Origin: Anaerolineae bacterium
GTDB lineage: Bacteria; Chloroflexota; Anaerolineae; B4-G1; DUEL01
Assembly: GCA_025060135.1 (NCBI GenBank)
Contig: JANXCY010000010.1
Location: forward strand, 1-64,000
Length of the DNA: 64,000 nucleotides
Direction of reading: 5' to 3'
Under the pieces are notes generated by a model. It saw only the letters and a program-made list of their open reading frames with translations. It did not search any database and had not been told where the DNA came from. Made by a program: the position numbers and the translations under genes. Of the stretch, positions 16,988 through 25,620 are shown one piece after another. Each line of letters opens with the position of its first letter. Positions within the stretch are counted from its first letter, which is position 1.

Positions 16988-18322
16988 TTACGCGGCCTCC
17001 TCCAGGGCCTCCACCAGCATGTCAATTTCCTGGCGCGGGTTCATCTCCGTTACACAAACCAGCATATGGTTCTGGAGATGAGGGTAATCCCGGCCCAGGT
17101 CGTATCCCCCGATGATGCCCCACTCGTCCAACAGATAATCGTTGATCTCCTTCACCGGCTTCGGGCAGCGGACGACAAACTCCTTGAAAAAAGGCTGGTC
17201 CCGCAGAACGGTATACGCGTCCAGCCGATCAATCCGGTCGGCAGCATAGTGGGCCTTGTGATAACAGATTTCGGCTACCCGACGCATCCCACAGCGGCCC
17301 AGCGCGGCCATATAGACCGCTGCGGCCAGCGCGACCAGCCCCTGGTTGGTGCAGATATTGGAGGTCGCCTTCTCTCGCCGGATATGCTGTTCCCGGGTGG
17401 AGAGGGTGAGCACAAACCCCCGTTTCCCCTCCACGTCCACCGTCTGCCCCACCAGACGTCCCGCCATTCGCCGGACGTACTCCATCCGGGTGGCGAAGAA
17501 ACCCAGATACGGGCCGCCGAAGTTGAGCCCGGCTCCCATCCCCTGCCCCTCACCCACCACGATGTCGGCGCCGAACGCCCCGGGGGGCTTCAGCAACCCC
17601 AGCGCGATGGGGTCGGCGACCACTACCAGGAGCGCGCCGACGCGATGGGCGGCTTCCGCATACGGGCTCAGGTCCTCAATCCGCCCCAGGAAATCCGGAT
17701 ACTGGATAATCAGACAGGCCGTCTCCTCGTCTACCCGTTCGGTTACCGGAGGGGCTCCGTCGCCCTCATCTCCGACGATGGTCAACCCCATCCCCTGGGT
17801 ATACGTGCGCACGACGGCGCGGTACTCAGGATGAACCCAGGGGGAAAGGACAACCCGGCGTCGCTTCAGACGGTGGACGTTAATGGCCGTGATGACCGCC
17901 TCGGCGGTGGCGGTGGCCCCATCGTAGTGGGACGCGTTGGAGACCTCCATACCGGTCAATTCGCAAATCATCGTCTGGTATTCAAAGATGGCCTGAAGGG
18001 TCCCCTGGCTGACCTCGGGTTGATAAGGGGTGTAGGCCGTGTAGAACTCCCCCCGGCGCAGGACCGCATCTACTACGGCGGGGACGTAGTGGCGATAGGC
18101 CCCTGCGCCCAGGAAGCAAGGGCCCTCAGCCGTGGTAAAATTCGCCGCGGCCAGGGCTTCCACCTCCCACCGAACCTCCATTTCCGAAACCGCCGGGGGA
18201 AGGTTCAGGTGGGGGAAACGGAATCGCTCGGGAACATCCTGAAACAGTTCTTCCACCGACTGGACGCCGATGGCTTCCAGCATCGCCTTACGGTCTTCTT
18301 CGGAATGCGGGATAAAGGGCAT
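16988..18322 (-). CDS. gcvPA: glycine dehydrogenase (decarboxylating) subunit 1
   Basis: 444 aa, standard for the split P-protein. With subunit 2 it decarboxylates glycine and loads aminomethyl onto GcvH. Recognisable are FLGAGAYRHYVPAVVD, FYTAYTPYQPEVSQGTLQ, NASHYDGATA and STREQHIRREKATSNICTNQ. The PLP lysine resides in subunit 2, which is not in this window; gcvT and gcvH are also absent. The gene follows the double-HTH regulator by 12 bp and shares its promoter and leader. GGGAGG precedes the ATG. Confidence 0.93.
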   Translation of the reverse strand: MPFIPHSEEDRKAMLEAIGVQSVEELFQDVPERFRFPHLNLPPAVSEMEVRWEVEALAAANFTTAEGPCFLGAGAYRHYVPAVVDAVLRRGEFYTAYTPYQPEVSQGTLQAIFEYQTMICELTGMEVSNASHYDGATATAEAVITAINVHRLKRRRVVLSPWVHPEYRAVVRTYTQGMGLTIVGDEGDGAPPVTERVDEETACLIIQYPDFLGRIEDLSPYAEAAHRVGALLVVVADPIALGLLKPPGAFGADIVVGEGQGMGAGLNFGGPYLGFFATRMEYVRRMAGRLVGQTVDVEGKRGFVLTLSTREQHIRREKATSNICTNQGLVALAAAVYMAALGRCGMRRVAEICYHKAHYAADRIDRLDAYTVLRDQPFFKEFVVRCPKPVKEINDYLLDEWGIIGGYDLGRDYPHLQNHMLVCVTEMNPRQEIDMLVEALEEAA

Positions 18323-18334
18323 GAGACCTCCCGA

Positions 18335-19003
18335 TTAGTATGTGATTTCCAGCAACCCCTCGGCAATCTGGCGCAACGCGCCCGCGGGCATCTCTGCCAG
18401 TTTCATAGCCACTTCCAGATAACTCCGATTAATGGGCCGGGAGACGAATTCCCGAATCTCCGGCGGCAGTTCCCGGAAGGCCCGAAAGGCCCGTTGTTCC
18501 TCCTCCCATTCTCCGATGGGCCCGGCCTGATCCAGGAAGTATTCCAGTGGACGGCCCAGCGCGCGCGCCAGCACTTCCAGTTCCGCTATCGGGACTGGGC
18601 GCTCGCCGCGTTCGTACGCCATGATACGGTCGGTGGAACAACCCAGAAGCCGGGCCAGGTCCTTACGGCTCTTCCCGGCTTCCTGACGGGCCGTCTGAAG
18701 AAGAACGCCGATGATGCGGTGGCGAAGGGCAACGATTTCCCGTACCGGAGGAGGGGACGCCTCGCTCAGCAACCTGGCATCGTACTCCCAGAAATGCTGG
18801 ATCGGCACATCCAGGAAGAATGCCAGAACCTCCAGTTCCGGCAGCGAGATGGGCTTCCGTCCTTCCTCATAGGCTGTGATGGTACTGACAGGGACTCCCA
18901 GCAGGCTCGCACACTCCTGTTTGGTGCGGCCCGCCTGGATTCGGGCATCTCGCAACAGAACACCGATCATCCGATTGCGCAGCGTGATGGCTTCTTTGTC
19001 CAT
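18335..19003 (-). CDS. XRE-family regulator with two tandem helix-turn-helix domains
   Basis: 222 aa. Two Cro/C1-type domains (about 8-65 and 84-140) have closely parallel sequences: LRNRMIGVLLRDARIQAGRT and LRHRIIGVLLQTARQEAGKS. A C-terminal helical region (about 150-222) follows. Such an internal duplication could bind a direct repeat as a monomer or bridge two half-sites. ATG 19003 has GGAGG 6 nt upstream. It is first in the operon with gcvPA, so autoregulation or control of glycine cleavage is plausible but not shown. Confidence 0.85.
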   Translation of the reverse strand: MDKEAITLRNRMIGVLLRDARIQAGRTKQECASLLGVPVSTITAYEEGRKPISLPELEVLAFFLDVPIQHFWEYDARLLSEASPPPVREIVALRHRIIGVLLQTARQEAGKSRKDLARLLGCSTDRIMAYERGERPVPIAELEVLARALGRPLEYFLDQAGPIGEWEEEQRAFRAFRELPPEIREFVSRPINRSYLEVAMKLAEMPAGALRQIAEGLLEITY

Positions 19004-19084
19004 CCGTTTCCTCCCCGGTCTGAATCTCAACTTTGACCTTTTTACCTGTGGCGCTTCTGCATAGCCTGTGGCCGGTCCCGCGAT

Positions 19085-19141
19085 TAATAAAAAACATTGT
19101 TTTCCATTGCGGTGGCAAAGCCGTCGCAATGGAAAACAATT
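19085..19141 (-). terminator. intrinsic terminator within the XRE-gcvPA leader, symmetric on both strands
   Basis: The 16-nt arms 19096-19111 and 19125-19140 are exact reverse complements, with an inner GGC-AAA-GCC extension. T-runs follow on both strands (GTTTTTTA on the minus side). It can cap minus-strand leader RNA from 19261. Confidence 0.8.
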
Positions 19142-19261
19142 GTTTTTATTCTTTTCTGACCGATGGAGGCGGTTTTCGGATATTTTTCAGCCACCCCTTG
19201 AAAAGGCCACACTTCAGGGGATGCGGCAGTTGTATTCCGCTGCTATCCCTTCCTCCTTGTA
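19085..19261 (-). ncRNA. structured leader (attenuator) or small RNA upstream of the XRE-gcvPA operon
   Basis: About 175 nt from the predicted start near 19261 to a U-tract terminator. Pairings seen are a 12-bp-scale hairpin (GGGAT...ATCCC around 19215-19246, with GC-rich interior) and the terminator stem. The coding region begins 82 nt after the terminator. It lacks the conserved CUCUCAGG core of glycine riboswitches, so if it senses a ligand the class is unknown. Confidence 0.45.
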
Positions 19262-19267
19262 GGAGTT

Positions 19268-19295
19268 ATTATAGCACAAAGTGATTTGACCACAA
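19268..19295 (-). promoter_or_regulatory. promoter of the XRE-gcvPA leader, extended -10
   Basis: Minus strand: TTGTGG (19295-19290), 16-bp spacer, TATAAT (19273-19268) preceded by TGC, an extended -10. Its -35 overlaps that of the divergent promoter at 19286-19314. Confidence 0.75.
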
Positions 19296-19314
19296 AACGA
19301 AGGCGCGGTATACT
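19286..19314 (+). promoter_or_regulatory. promoter of the DUF362 gene
   Basis: TTGACC (19286-19291), 17-bp spacer, TATACT (19309-19314). It overlaps the minus-strand promoter by two bases of the -35, so simultaneous use is unlikely. Confidence 0.75.
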
Positions 19315-19391
19315 GGGCAATGTTCCGACCAGGGGGTGGTAACGAAAACGTGGCCATCCTCTGGAATTCCCGAAACTGAGGAGGTGCCGGA

Positions 19392-20630
19392 ATGAAAGAC
19401 CGGTTCCCCGGATGGGGACGGGTGGCTGTATTGCGTACACGGCCTGAGACTGTTCTGGAAGATTACGCGCGCCTGATGGAACTGGCGGGATTTCGGGAGG
19501 CCCTTCCTCCCGATAAAGAGACCATCCTCAAAGTCAATATTTCCTGGCAGACCTGGTATCCGGCCTGCTCCACGGCCCCCTGGCAACTGGAGGGCGTCAT
19601 CCGAGCGCTCCTGGCCGCTGGGTACCGCCACCTCATTGCGGCCCAGAACAACACCGTGGTGGTGGACGCGTACGTGGGCGAGCGGAATAATAAGCATCTC
19701 TACGTGGTTCAGAAGTATGGCCTCCGCAACGTTCATCTCTACGAATCCCAGTACCGCTGGGTGCTCTACGAACCCCAACGACCGTTCCTGGTGCTGGACC
19801 AGGTGTATCCCGAGGGAGTCTACATCCCAGAGATTCTCATTGGGCGGAATATTATCCAACTGCCCACTGTCAAAACCCATGTCTTTACCACCATTACCGG
19901 CGCGATGAAAAACGCGTTTGGGGGGCTACTGGGGACCCGGCGGCACTGGACCCATTCGGTCATCCACGAGACGCTGGTGGACTTACTGATGATTCAGCAG
20001 GACATCCACCCCGGCCTCTTTGCGGTGATGGATGGGACCTTTGCCGGGGACGGCCCGGGCCCCCGGGCGATGCGCTGGCACGAGAAGGACGTCATTCTGG
20101 CGTCCGCCGACCAGGTGGCCATTGATGCGATTTCAGCCCACATGCAGGGGTTTGATCCCCTCTCTATTCCGTTTATCCGCATTGCTCACGAGATGGGCCT
20201 GGGCGTGGGCGACCCGCGCCAGATAGAAATTGTCGGGGAAGACCCCGAGTGGGTGCTTTCCCAGAATTGGGGATTCGTCCAGGAAGACACCTTCGCCAGC
20301 CGGGGGCAGAAGATGATCTACCATGGCCCCCTCAAGCCGTTGGAGAAACTGCTCCTGCGCACCCCCCTGGTCCCCTGGTCGTACCTGGCCTCTAACTTCT
20401 ACCACAACGTGTACTGGTATCCGTTTGTGGGGCGCAAGCGGGTGGAGGCCGCCCTGCAGACGAAGTGGGGACAGTTATTCATGGAATATGGCCGAGAGGC
20501 GGGCTACGGAGGCGTAGTGATGCCCGGGGTGGAACCCCGGACTGCTTTGACCGTTGCGGCGGGTCTGGCGTTGCTGATGGCGGGGGTTATAGCAGGAGTC
20601 TGGTGGCTCGTGGGGCGGAGGAGAACATGA
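19392..20630 (+). CDS. DUF362-family protein with C-terminal membrane anchor
   Basis: 412 aa. DUF362 proteins are often linked to Fe-S chemistry, but no ferredoxin-type cysteine motif is visible here. Family-like segments are LKVNISWQTWYP, QLPTVKTHVFTTITGAMKN, FGGLLG and ASADQVAIDAISAHMQGFDP. One helix near the C-terminus (about 387-407, ALTVAAGLALLMAGVIAGVW) and a basic tail (GRRRT) anchor it, probably with the domain in the cytoplasm. AGGAGGTGCCGGA precedes the ATG. Biochemical role unknown. Confidence 0.82.
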   Translation: MKDRFPGWGRVAVLRTRPETVLEDYARLMELAGFREALPPDKETILKVNISWQTWYPACSTAPWQLEGVIRALLAAGYRHLIAAQNNTVVVDAYVGERNNKHLYVVQKYGLRNVHLYESQYRWVLYEPQRPFLVLDQVYPEGVYIPEILIGRNIIQLPTVKTHVFTTITGAMKNAFGGLLGTRRHWTHSVIHETLVDLLMIQQDIHPGLFAVMDGTFAGDGPGPRAMRWHEKDVILASADQVAIDAISAHMQGFDPLSIPFIRIAHEMGLGVGDPRQIEIVGEDPEWVLSQNWGFVQEDTFASRGQKMIYHGPLKPLEKLLLRTPLVPWSYLASNFYHNVYWYPFVGRKRVEAALQTKWGQLFMEYGREAGYGGVVMPGVEPRTALTVAAGLALLMAGVIAGVWWLVGRRRT

Positions 20631-20651
20631 TCCGCACCGGTCGCCGGAGGC

Positions 20652-20692
20652 GAAGTAGGGGGATGGCAGCCTTGCCGCCATCCCCCTACTTC
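20652..20692. terminator. 16-bp hairpin between convergent genes
   Basis: Arms 20652-20667 and 20677-20692 pair perfectly. It is placed between the DUF362 gene and rpoD, which converge. No U-tract on either side. Confidence 0.55.
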
Positions 20693-20720
20693 TCTCCCGG
20701 AGAGCCCGACCTGCGCGCCG

Positions 20721-21956
20721 CTACCGGAGAAAGTCTTTCAGACGGCGGGCATGGGCTGGGTGGCGCAGGCGGCTCAGGGCCTGTGCCTCTATCTGCCGCA
20801 CCCGTTCCCGGGTGACGCCCAGTTTCCGGCCCACTTCTTCCAAAGTGTACGTTTCTCCGTCCACCAGCCCATACCGGAGTTGCAGGACGCGTACTTCCCG
20901 TGGGGGAAGTTCCTGGAGAATCTCCTGAATCACCTCCCGGAGCATGGAGTTACTGACGGCCTCCACCGGCATCACGGCCCCTTCGTCCTCAATGAAGTCT
21001 CCCAGGGCGCTTTCTTCCTCATCGTCCGTTGGCATATCCAGGCTGAGCGGCCGACGGGCGAAGGTAATCATCTGCTCCGCCTTCTGGGTAGGGATGTCCA
21101 TTGCCTGAGCCAGTTCCTCGCTGCTGGGCTCCCGACCCAGTTCCTGTGTCAGCCGGTGGGAGACTCGCATCAGGCGGTTGATCTGATCGCCCATGTGGAC
21201 GGGGACGCGGATGGTGCGCGATTGGTCAGCAATGGCCCGGGTGACCGCCTGGCGGATCCACCACGTCGCGTAGGTGGAGAATTTGTGCCCTAAACGGTAG
21301 TTGAATTTATTGGCCGCGCGGATCAGGCCGATATTCCCCTCTTGGATGAGGTCCAAGAACGAAACCCCACGGCCGATGTACTTTTTGGCCACCGATATCA
21401 CCAGACGGGCATTGGCGCGAATGAGGTGGTCCCGGGCCGCCAGACCGTCTTCCACCAAGGCCTGCAGTTCCCGACGCCGCTCCGGGTCCAACCCGTCTTT
21501 CTTGAGTTCTTTTTCCGCCAGCCGCCCGCGCTCCATCCGCTTCGCCAGTTCAATTTCCTCTTCCTGGGTCAGCAGAGGAACCTGCCCGATCTCTTTCAGA
21601 TAGAGGCCAATGGTATCATCAATTTCTACGGCGCGAAAGTAGGTTTCCTCGTCCGGGGTGAGCGCGCCCTCTCGCTCCAGTAATTCCTCTTCCTCCTCCA
21701 GGAGTTCCTCTTCCGGGACCTCCAGTCCCAGTTCCTCGGGATCGCCCACGGGAATCCCGGCGCTCATCAGGAGGGCAAAAATCTCCTCCAGTTGGTCCAG
21801 GTTCTCCTCTGCCTCCGGGAAGAGGTTCAGGATTTCATCAAACGTGACATAGCCCTGCGCGCGGCCCAGGGCCAGCAGATGGTCCACGCCGCTCTCTTCC
21901 GCGGGTTCTGGGGTTTCCCGCAACTCGTCGTCCAGGAGAATCTCTTCCTCGCCCAT
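20721..21956 (-). CDS. rpoD: primary sigma factor (sigma70, RpoD/SigA)
   Basis: 411 aa. Directs RNA polymerase to -35/-10 promoters like those seen across this window. A short acidic region 1.1 remnant is followed by region 1.2 ([18 protein letters not shown]), region 2 ([32 protein letters not shown]), region 3, and region 4 ([35 protein letters not shown]). ATG 21956 is preferred: the promoter at 21979-22007 would give a leader of about 16 nt, which excludes upstream starts. No clear ribosome-binding site precedes it. Confidence 0.95.
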   Translation of the reverse strand: MGEEEILLDDELRETPEPAEESGVDHLLALGRAQGYVTFDEILNLFPEAEENLDQLEEIFALLMSAGIPVGDPEELGLEVPEEELLEEEEELLEREGALTPDEETYFRAVEIDDTIGLYLKEIGQVPLLTQEEEIELAKRMERGRLAEKELKKDGLDPERRRELQALVEDGLAARDHLIRANARLVISVAKKYIGRGVSFLDLIQEGNIGLIRAANKFNYRLGHKFSTYATWWIRQAVTRAIADQSRTIRVPVHMGDQINRLMRVSHRLTQELGREPSSEELAQAMDIPTQKAEQMITFARRPLSLDMPTDDEEESALGDFIEDEGAVMPVEAVSNSMLREVIQEILQELPPREVRVLQLRYGLVDGETYTLEEVGRKLGVTRERVRQIEAQALSRLRHPAHARRLKDFLR

Positions 21957-21978
21957 ATTCGTTGCTAACCCGCTACTT

Positions 21979-22007
21979 AATATACACCAGTTTCCCGTAG
22001 TAAGCAA
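21979..22007 (-). promoter_or_regulatory. promoter of rpoD
   Basis: Minus strand: TTGCTT (22007-22002), 17-bp spacer, TATATT (21984-21979). It lies immediately after the stop of the preceding gene on the same strand. Confidence 0.65.
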
Positions 22008-22010
22008 TGG

Positions 22011-23540
22011 TCAGGAAACCTTCAGCCGCAGGCCAAAAGCCTCTGCGGCCCGGATCACTTCCTCTCCCAGCCCAGCCTCCAGCCGCCGCAGCGCGCTGTT
22101 CACCTGGTCCGCCGGGGCTACCACCAAGGTGTATTCCAGTATCTGCTGGAGCAGTTCCCGGCAGACGCCAATGTCCTCCAGGCGGCCTGACTGCCATATC
22201 TCCTCACAGACACAGGCCTGAGGGCCAAACCGCCGAACAAATTGTAGCCGGACTTCTTCTCCTCCGGAGCGAGCACAGAGAAGTGAGAGCAGGTGGAAGA
22301 CTGCCTGAAAGTATGCCTGCACCCAGGCTCCAGAGATCCGGGCAGTGCCCCGGACCGCCTGGGCCAGCAGGGCCTCCAGGGCCGGTCGCTCCTCCGGCCG
22401 CAACTCCAAACGAGCCTCCCACGGGGTCAGCAACCAGTAAATCTCTCCAGAAGTGGTCTCCGGTTCTCTCATCGTCTGCAGCGCATAGAACTGCCCGGCC
22501 AGCAGAACTTTTCGTGGCTGGCTGTATCCCTGAGCCTGCACTTCTTCCAAGATCTGTTCATCCAGGTCCGTTCGTAGCCCCAGAGCGGCTCCCGCGAATT
22601 CGCCGAGAAATGCTCCTACGTCGGTTGTGCCCAACACTGGAGGCAAGCGCGGGTCCACAAACGAAATCCGCCCGTTCCGATCGGACAGCAAAACCCATGT
22701 CTCTTGGGGACGGAATTTCGGCATGGATACCAGGATCTCTTCCACCTGAAGGGCGGGAAACGGCAGGGCCCACCGCAGGTAAAGGCCGCTCAGGATCAGG
22801 AGGTCCCCTGCAATGTATAACAGATCACAAGCAACGCTGAGAAACGTAGCCTGGTCGCCAGGATAATAGAGACCATACCAGTTCGCATAGAAGAACATCT
22901 GGCTGGAGAGTGCGTCCAGCCAAAGCCCCGCCACCAGCACTACCCATCGCCGGCCCAGAATCCCTTCATGTACAGCCAGGGCCAGAACGGTCGAGCCAAT
23001 CAGGATGAGGAGGTATTCCGTCTCGTAAAGGAGGTTCACACTGAATGTTAGCCAGTCCCGGGAAGGCCTGGCGAACATCGGCGCGTAGACCAGGACACCC
23101 GCTACTACCAGGAACAGAAGTATGAGCCCCATTGCCAGAAAGGCCTTCCACCCCCGCAGGGCCAGTCGGAGGAAACGGACCTGGACAACGAAAAAGGCCA
23201 CCAGGAACAGGCCACCCACCAGATACAGCAGGTCGGTCCAGGACGGATACGGTGCTATCGGAAGGAAGAAGTCATACAGAGCCCAACCCATTTCAGCCAG
23301 GGTCCAGAGACCCATGGCAACAGCCAGCAACATCCATATCCGGCGGGCCTGTTGCCCCCGCTCCAGAGAGCGGTAAATCCGATACGCCAGCCAGGTGCTC
23401 AGCCCGCTCAGCACAGGGGGATATAAGTCCGTGATCAGCCGGGCCGTGCGACCCGGGAACAGAACAAATATTGCCACTGCGCTGGCCCACACCATAATAT
23501 TGATCGCCACCACACGATATACAAGGGCCCTGCTGTTCAT
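22011..23540 (-). CDS. 8-TM membrane protein with PAS-like cytoplasmic region, function unknown
   Basis: 509 aa. About eight hydrophobic helices fill residues 8-250. They are followed by a PAS-like stretch (ETWVLLSDRNGRISFVDPRL, about 268-320) and a C-terminal helical domain with no recognisable kinase, cyclase or phosphodiesterase motif. The layout suggests a membrane sensor whose output is protein-protein contact. It is transcribed towards rpoD, 54 bp upstream of its start codon, from the promoter at 23644-23671. Cysteines are scattered, with CVCE near 449. Could also be a modified histidine-kinase sensor half. Confidence 0.7.
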   Translation of the reverse strand: MNSRALVYRVVAINIMVWASAVAIFVLFPGRTARLITDLYPPVLSGLSTWLAYRIYRSLERGQQARRIWMLLAVAMGLWTLAEMGWALYDFFLPIAPYPSWTDLLYLVGGLFLVAFFVVQVRFLRLALRGWKAFLAMGLILLFLVVAGVLVYAPMFARPSRDWLTFSVNLLYETEYLLILIGSTVLALAVHEGILGRRWVVLVAGLWLDALSSQMFFYANWYGLYYPGDQATFLSVACDLLYIAGDLLILSGLYLRWALPFPALQVEEILVSMPKFRPQETWVLLSDRNGRISFVDPRLPPVLGTTDVGAFLGEFAGAALGLRTDLDEQILEEVQAQGYSQPRKVLLAGQFYALQTMREPETTSGEIYWLLTPWEARLELRPEERPALEALLAQAVRGTARISGAWVQAYFQAVFHLLSLLCARSGGEEVRLQFVRRFGPQACVCEEIWQSGRLEDIGVCRELLQQILEYTLVVAPADQVNSALRRLEAGLGEEVIRAAEAFGLRLKVS

Positions 23541-23643
23541 CTGCCCCTCCCGTAGGGTTCAGCGCATGCCGGAAAATCCCGCTCGTTGCTATTGCTAACC
23601 GGGCCAGGATACGCCTCGCGTATAGATGCTCGTAATGTTCATG

Positions 23644-23671
23644 AATATACACCCTTTGGTCTACTTGTCAA
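23644..23671 (-). promoter_or_regulatory. promoter of the 8-TM sensor-like gene
   Basis: Minus strand: TTGACA (23671-23666), 16-bp spacer, TATATT (23649-23644). An inverted repeat ATACGC-CTC-GCGTAT (23609-23623) lies in the leader and may be an operator. Confidence 0.7.
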
Positions 23672-23693
23672 ATCCGCAATGTCTCCCGTTCAT

Positions 23694-23722
23694 TTGACGG
23701 AATTCCCGAAGCGTGCCATAAT
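23694..23722 (+). promoter_or_regulatory. promoter of the KimA-like permease
   Basis: TTGACG (23694-23699), 17-bp spacer, CATAAT (23717-23722). Transcription would start only 3-5 nt before ATG 23733, so the mRNA may be leaderless, unless translation begins at ATG 23754. Confidence 0.65.
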
Positions 23723-23732
23723 AAACGAAACC

Positions 23733-25592
23733 ATGATTTTGGGGACTCAGGAAATGCTGGAGCGTCTCCGGTTGCTGTTGATCGGCCCACCATTGCCCAC
23801 TCAGCAATTAGCCCATAAGCGGTTGAGTAAACTCCGGGCGCTGGCGGCCTTTTCCCCCGATGCCCTTTCTTCCGTCGCGTACGCCAATCAGGAAATCTAC
23901 CTGGGGTTGGCGGTCGCGGGAGCGGCAGGACTTTCTCGGGCTCTCCCGGTTGGCCTGGCGATCACGGGTCTGCTGGTCCTAGTGGCCCTTTCCTACTTCC
24001 AGACCATCCACGGCTACCCTACCGGCGGCGGCTCCTATACAGTAGCGAAGGAGAATCTGGGGACGATTCCGGGCCTGACTGCGGCGGCCGCGCTGATGAT
24101 GGACTACGTCCTGACGGCGGCGGTCAGCCTGACGGCAGGTGTGGAGGCCATCGCTTCGGCTTTCCCCGTTCTGTGGCCCTACCGGGTAGACCTGGCCCTG
24201 CTGATGCTGGTGATCATCGCGCTGCTCAACCTGCGCGGGCTTCAGGAGACGGGCACGGCGATGGCGGTTCCGGTCTACCTGTTTCTCTTCACCTTTCTGC
24301 CCATGCTGGCCTGGGGGGCTCTGCGCTTGATGCGAGAAGGAATGGGCTCACTGACATCGGTGGCCCCGCCTGCGGCGCAACCGTTAACCCTCTTGCTCAT
24401 CCTGCACACTTTCTCGTCCGGCTGTACCGCGCTGACCGGAATTGAGGCCATCAGCAACGGAGTGCCGTATTTCCAGTCGCCGGAGGCCCGTAACGCTGGG
24501 AGAACGCTCATCGCGATGGCCATCCTGATGGCCATACTCTTTGCCGGAAGTGTTGGCCTGGCTCAGGCCTTCGCCGTCATTCCCCGCCCGAATGAGACCA
24601 TCCTCTCTGCACTGGCCCGACGGGTCCTGGGCGAGGGGCCAGCCTACATCGTGATCCAGGTCGGTACGATGCTGATCTTGGCAGTCGCTGCCAACACCAG
24701 TTTCACTGGATTCCCGCGCTTGGCGGCCATCCTGGCCCGGGACGGCTTCCTTCCCCGGCAATTGACCCACCTGGGGGACCGGTTGGTCTATTCCAACGGC
24801 ATTATGCTCTTGGCAGCAGCCGCTGGTGGACTGATGCTCCTTTTCGGGGGAGAGACCCATGCTCTGATCCCTCTCTTTGCCGTCGGGGCTTTTCTGGCCT
24901 TCACCCTATCCCAGGCTGGGATGGTCATCCACTGGGCGCGCGAAAAGGGTCGGGGATGGGCCGTGAAGGCCGCGCTGAACGGCCTGGGTGCGCTGGCGAC
25001 CGCCCTGGCCCTGCTGATTATCGCCATTAGCAAATTCCTGGAGGGGGCCTGGATTACCATCCTGGTCCTCCCAATCCTGGTTATCTGGTTCCTTCGGGTT
25101 CGGGCTCACTACCAGGAGTTGGCCCGCGAACTTTCCATGCATGGCCTGCCGCCTCCTCTGGAAGTCCCCCCGCGCCCCCGGGTGGTGATCCCGATCTCCG
25201 GTGTCCATCGGGGAGTCGTGGACGCTGTCAATTTTGCCCGCTCCATCGCCCGGGAGGTAACGGCGGTCTACGTGGAACTGGAGCCGGGGAGCGGGGAACG
25301 CGTGCGTCGGAAGTGGGAATGCTGGTGGCCCGACGTGCCGCTGGTCGTGCTCCCTTCGCCCTACCGTTCCGTCATCGGGCCACTGATGGACTTTCTGGAC
25401 GAGACCGACCGTCAGCACAACGATGGCCAGCAGGCTACGGTCATCCTGCCGGAGTTTGTCCCAGCGCGGTGGTGGCACAACCTGCTCCACAACCAGACGG
25501 CCTGGCTGCTGAAGGCCGCGCTCCTCTACCGACGGCGCCGCCTGGGCTTCCAGCGGGTCATCATAGACATCCCCTATCACCTGCGCCGGTGA
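23733..25592 (+). CDS. APC-superfamily permease with C-terminal cytoplasmic domain (KimA-like)
   Basis: 619 aa. About twelve hydrophobic helices, then a soluble C-terminal domain of about 130 residues beginning near RPRVVIPISGVHRGVVDAV, which resembles a universal-stress-like fold. PDALSSVAYANQEIYLGL at the first helix and GYPTGGGSYTVAKENLG correspond to the KimA/YdaO high-affinity K+ transporter group of the amino-acid permease superfamily. K+ uptake is likely, amino-acid transport possible. No c-di-AMP riboswitch is visible upstream. Start: ATG 23733 (near-leaderless) or ATG 23754. Confidence 0.8.
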   Translation: MILGTQEMLERLRLLLIGPPLPTQQLAHKRLSKLRALAAFSPDALSSVAYANQEIYLGLAVAGAAGLSRALPVGLAITGLLVLVALSYFQTIHGYPTGGGSYTVAKENLGTIPGLTAAAALMMDYVLTAAVSLTAGVEAIASAFPVLWPYRVDLALLMLVIIALLNLRGLQETGTAMAVPVYLFLFTFLPMLAWGALRLMREGMGSLTSVAPPAAQPLTLLLILHTFSSGCTALTGIEAISNGVPYFQSPEARNAGRTLIAMAILMAILFAGSVGLAQAFAVIPRPNETILSALARRVLGEGPAYIVIQVGTMLILAVAANTSFTGFPRLAAILARDGFLPRQLTHLGDRLVYSNGIMLLAAAAGGLMLLFGGETHALIPLFAVGAFLAFTLSQAGMVIHWAREKGRGWAVKAALNGLGALATALALLIIAISKFLEGAWITILVLPILVIWFLRVRAHYQELARELSMHGLPPPLEVPPRPRVVIPISGVHRGVVDAVNFARSIAREVTAVYVELEPGSGERVRRKWECWWPDVPLVVLPSPYRSVIGPLMDFLDETDRQHNDGQQATVILPEFVPARWWHNLLHNQTAWLLKAALLYRRRRLGFQRVIIDIPYHLRR

Positions 25593-25620
25593 TCGGGGTA
25601 CGTGCGGAGGCGCATCCCAG

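Noticed and set aside
16976-19036. Large plus-strand ORF (686 codons) antisense to gcvPA and the XRE gene
   Set aside because: The minus strand encodes two recognisable proteins; the plus frame shows no domain and reads as a codon-bias shadow.
19085-19261. Glycine riboswitch upstream of gcvPA
   Set aside because: The conserved CUCUCAGG-containing core is missing; only a generic attenuator layout is seen.
23541-23732. c-di-AMP (ydaO) riboswitch ahead of the KimA-like permease
   Set aside because: The promoter predicts an almost leaderless mRNA, leaving no room for a riboswitch.
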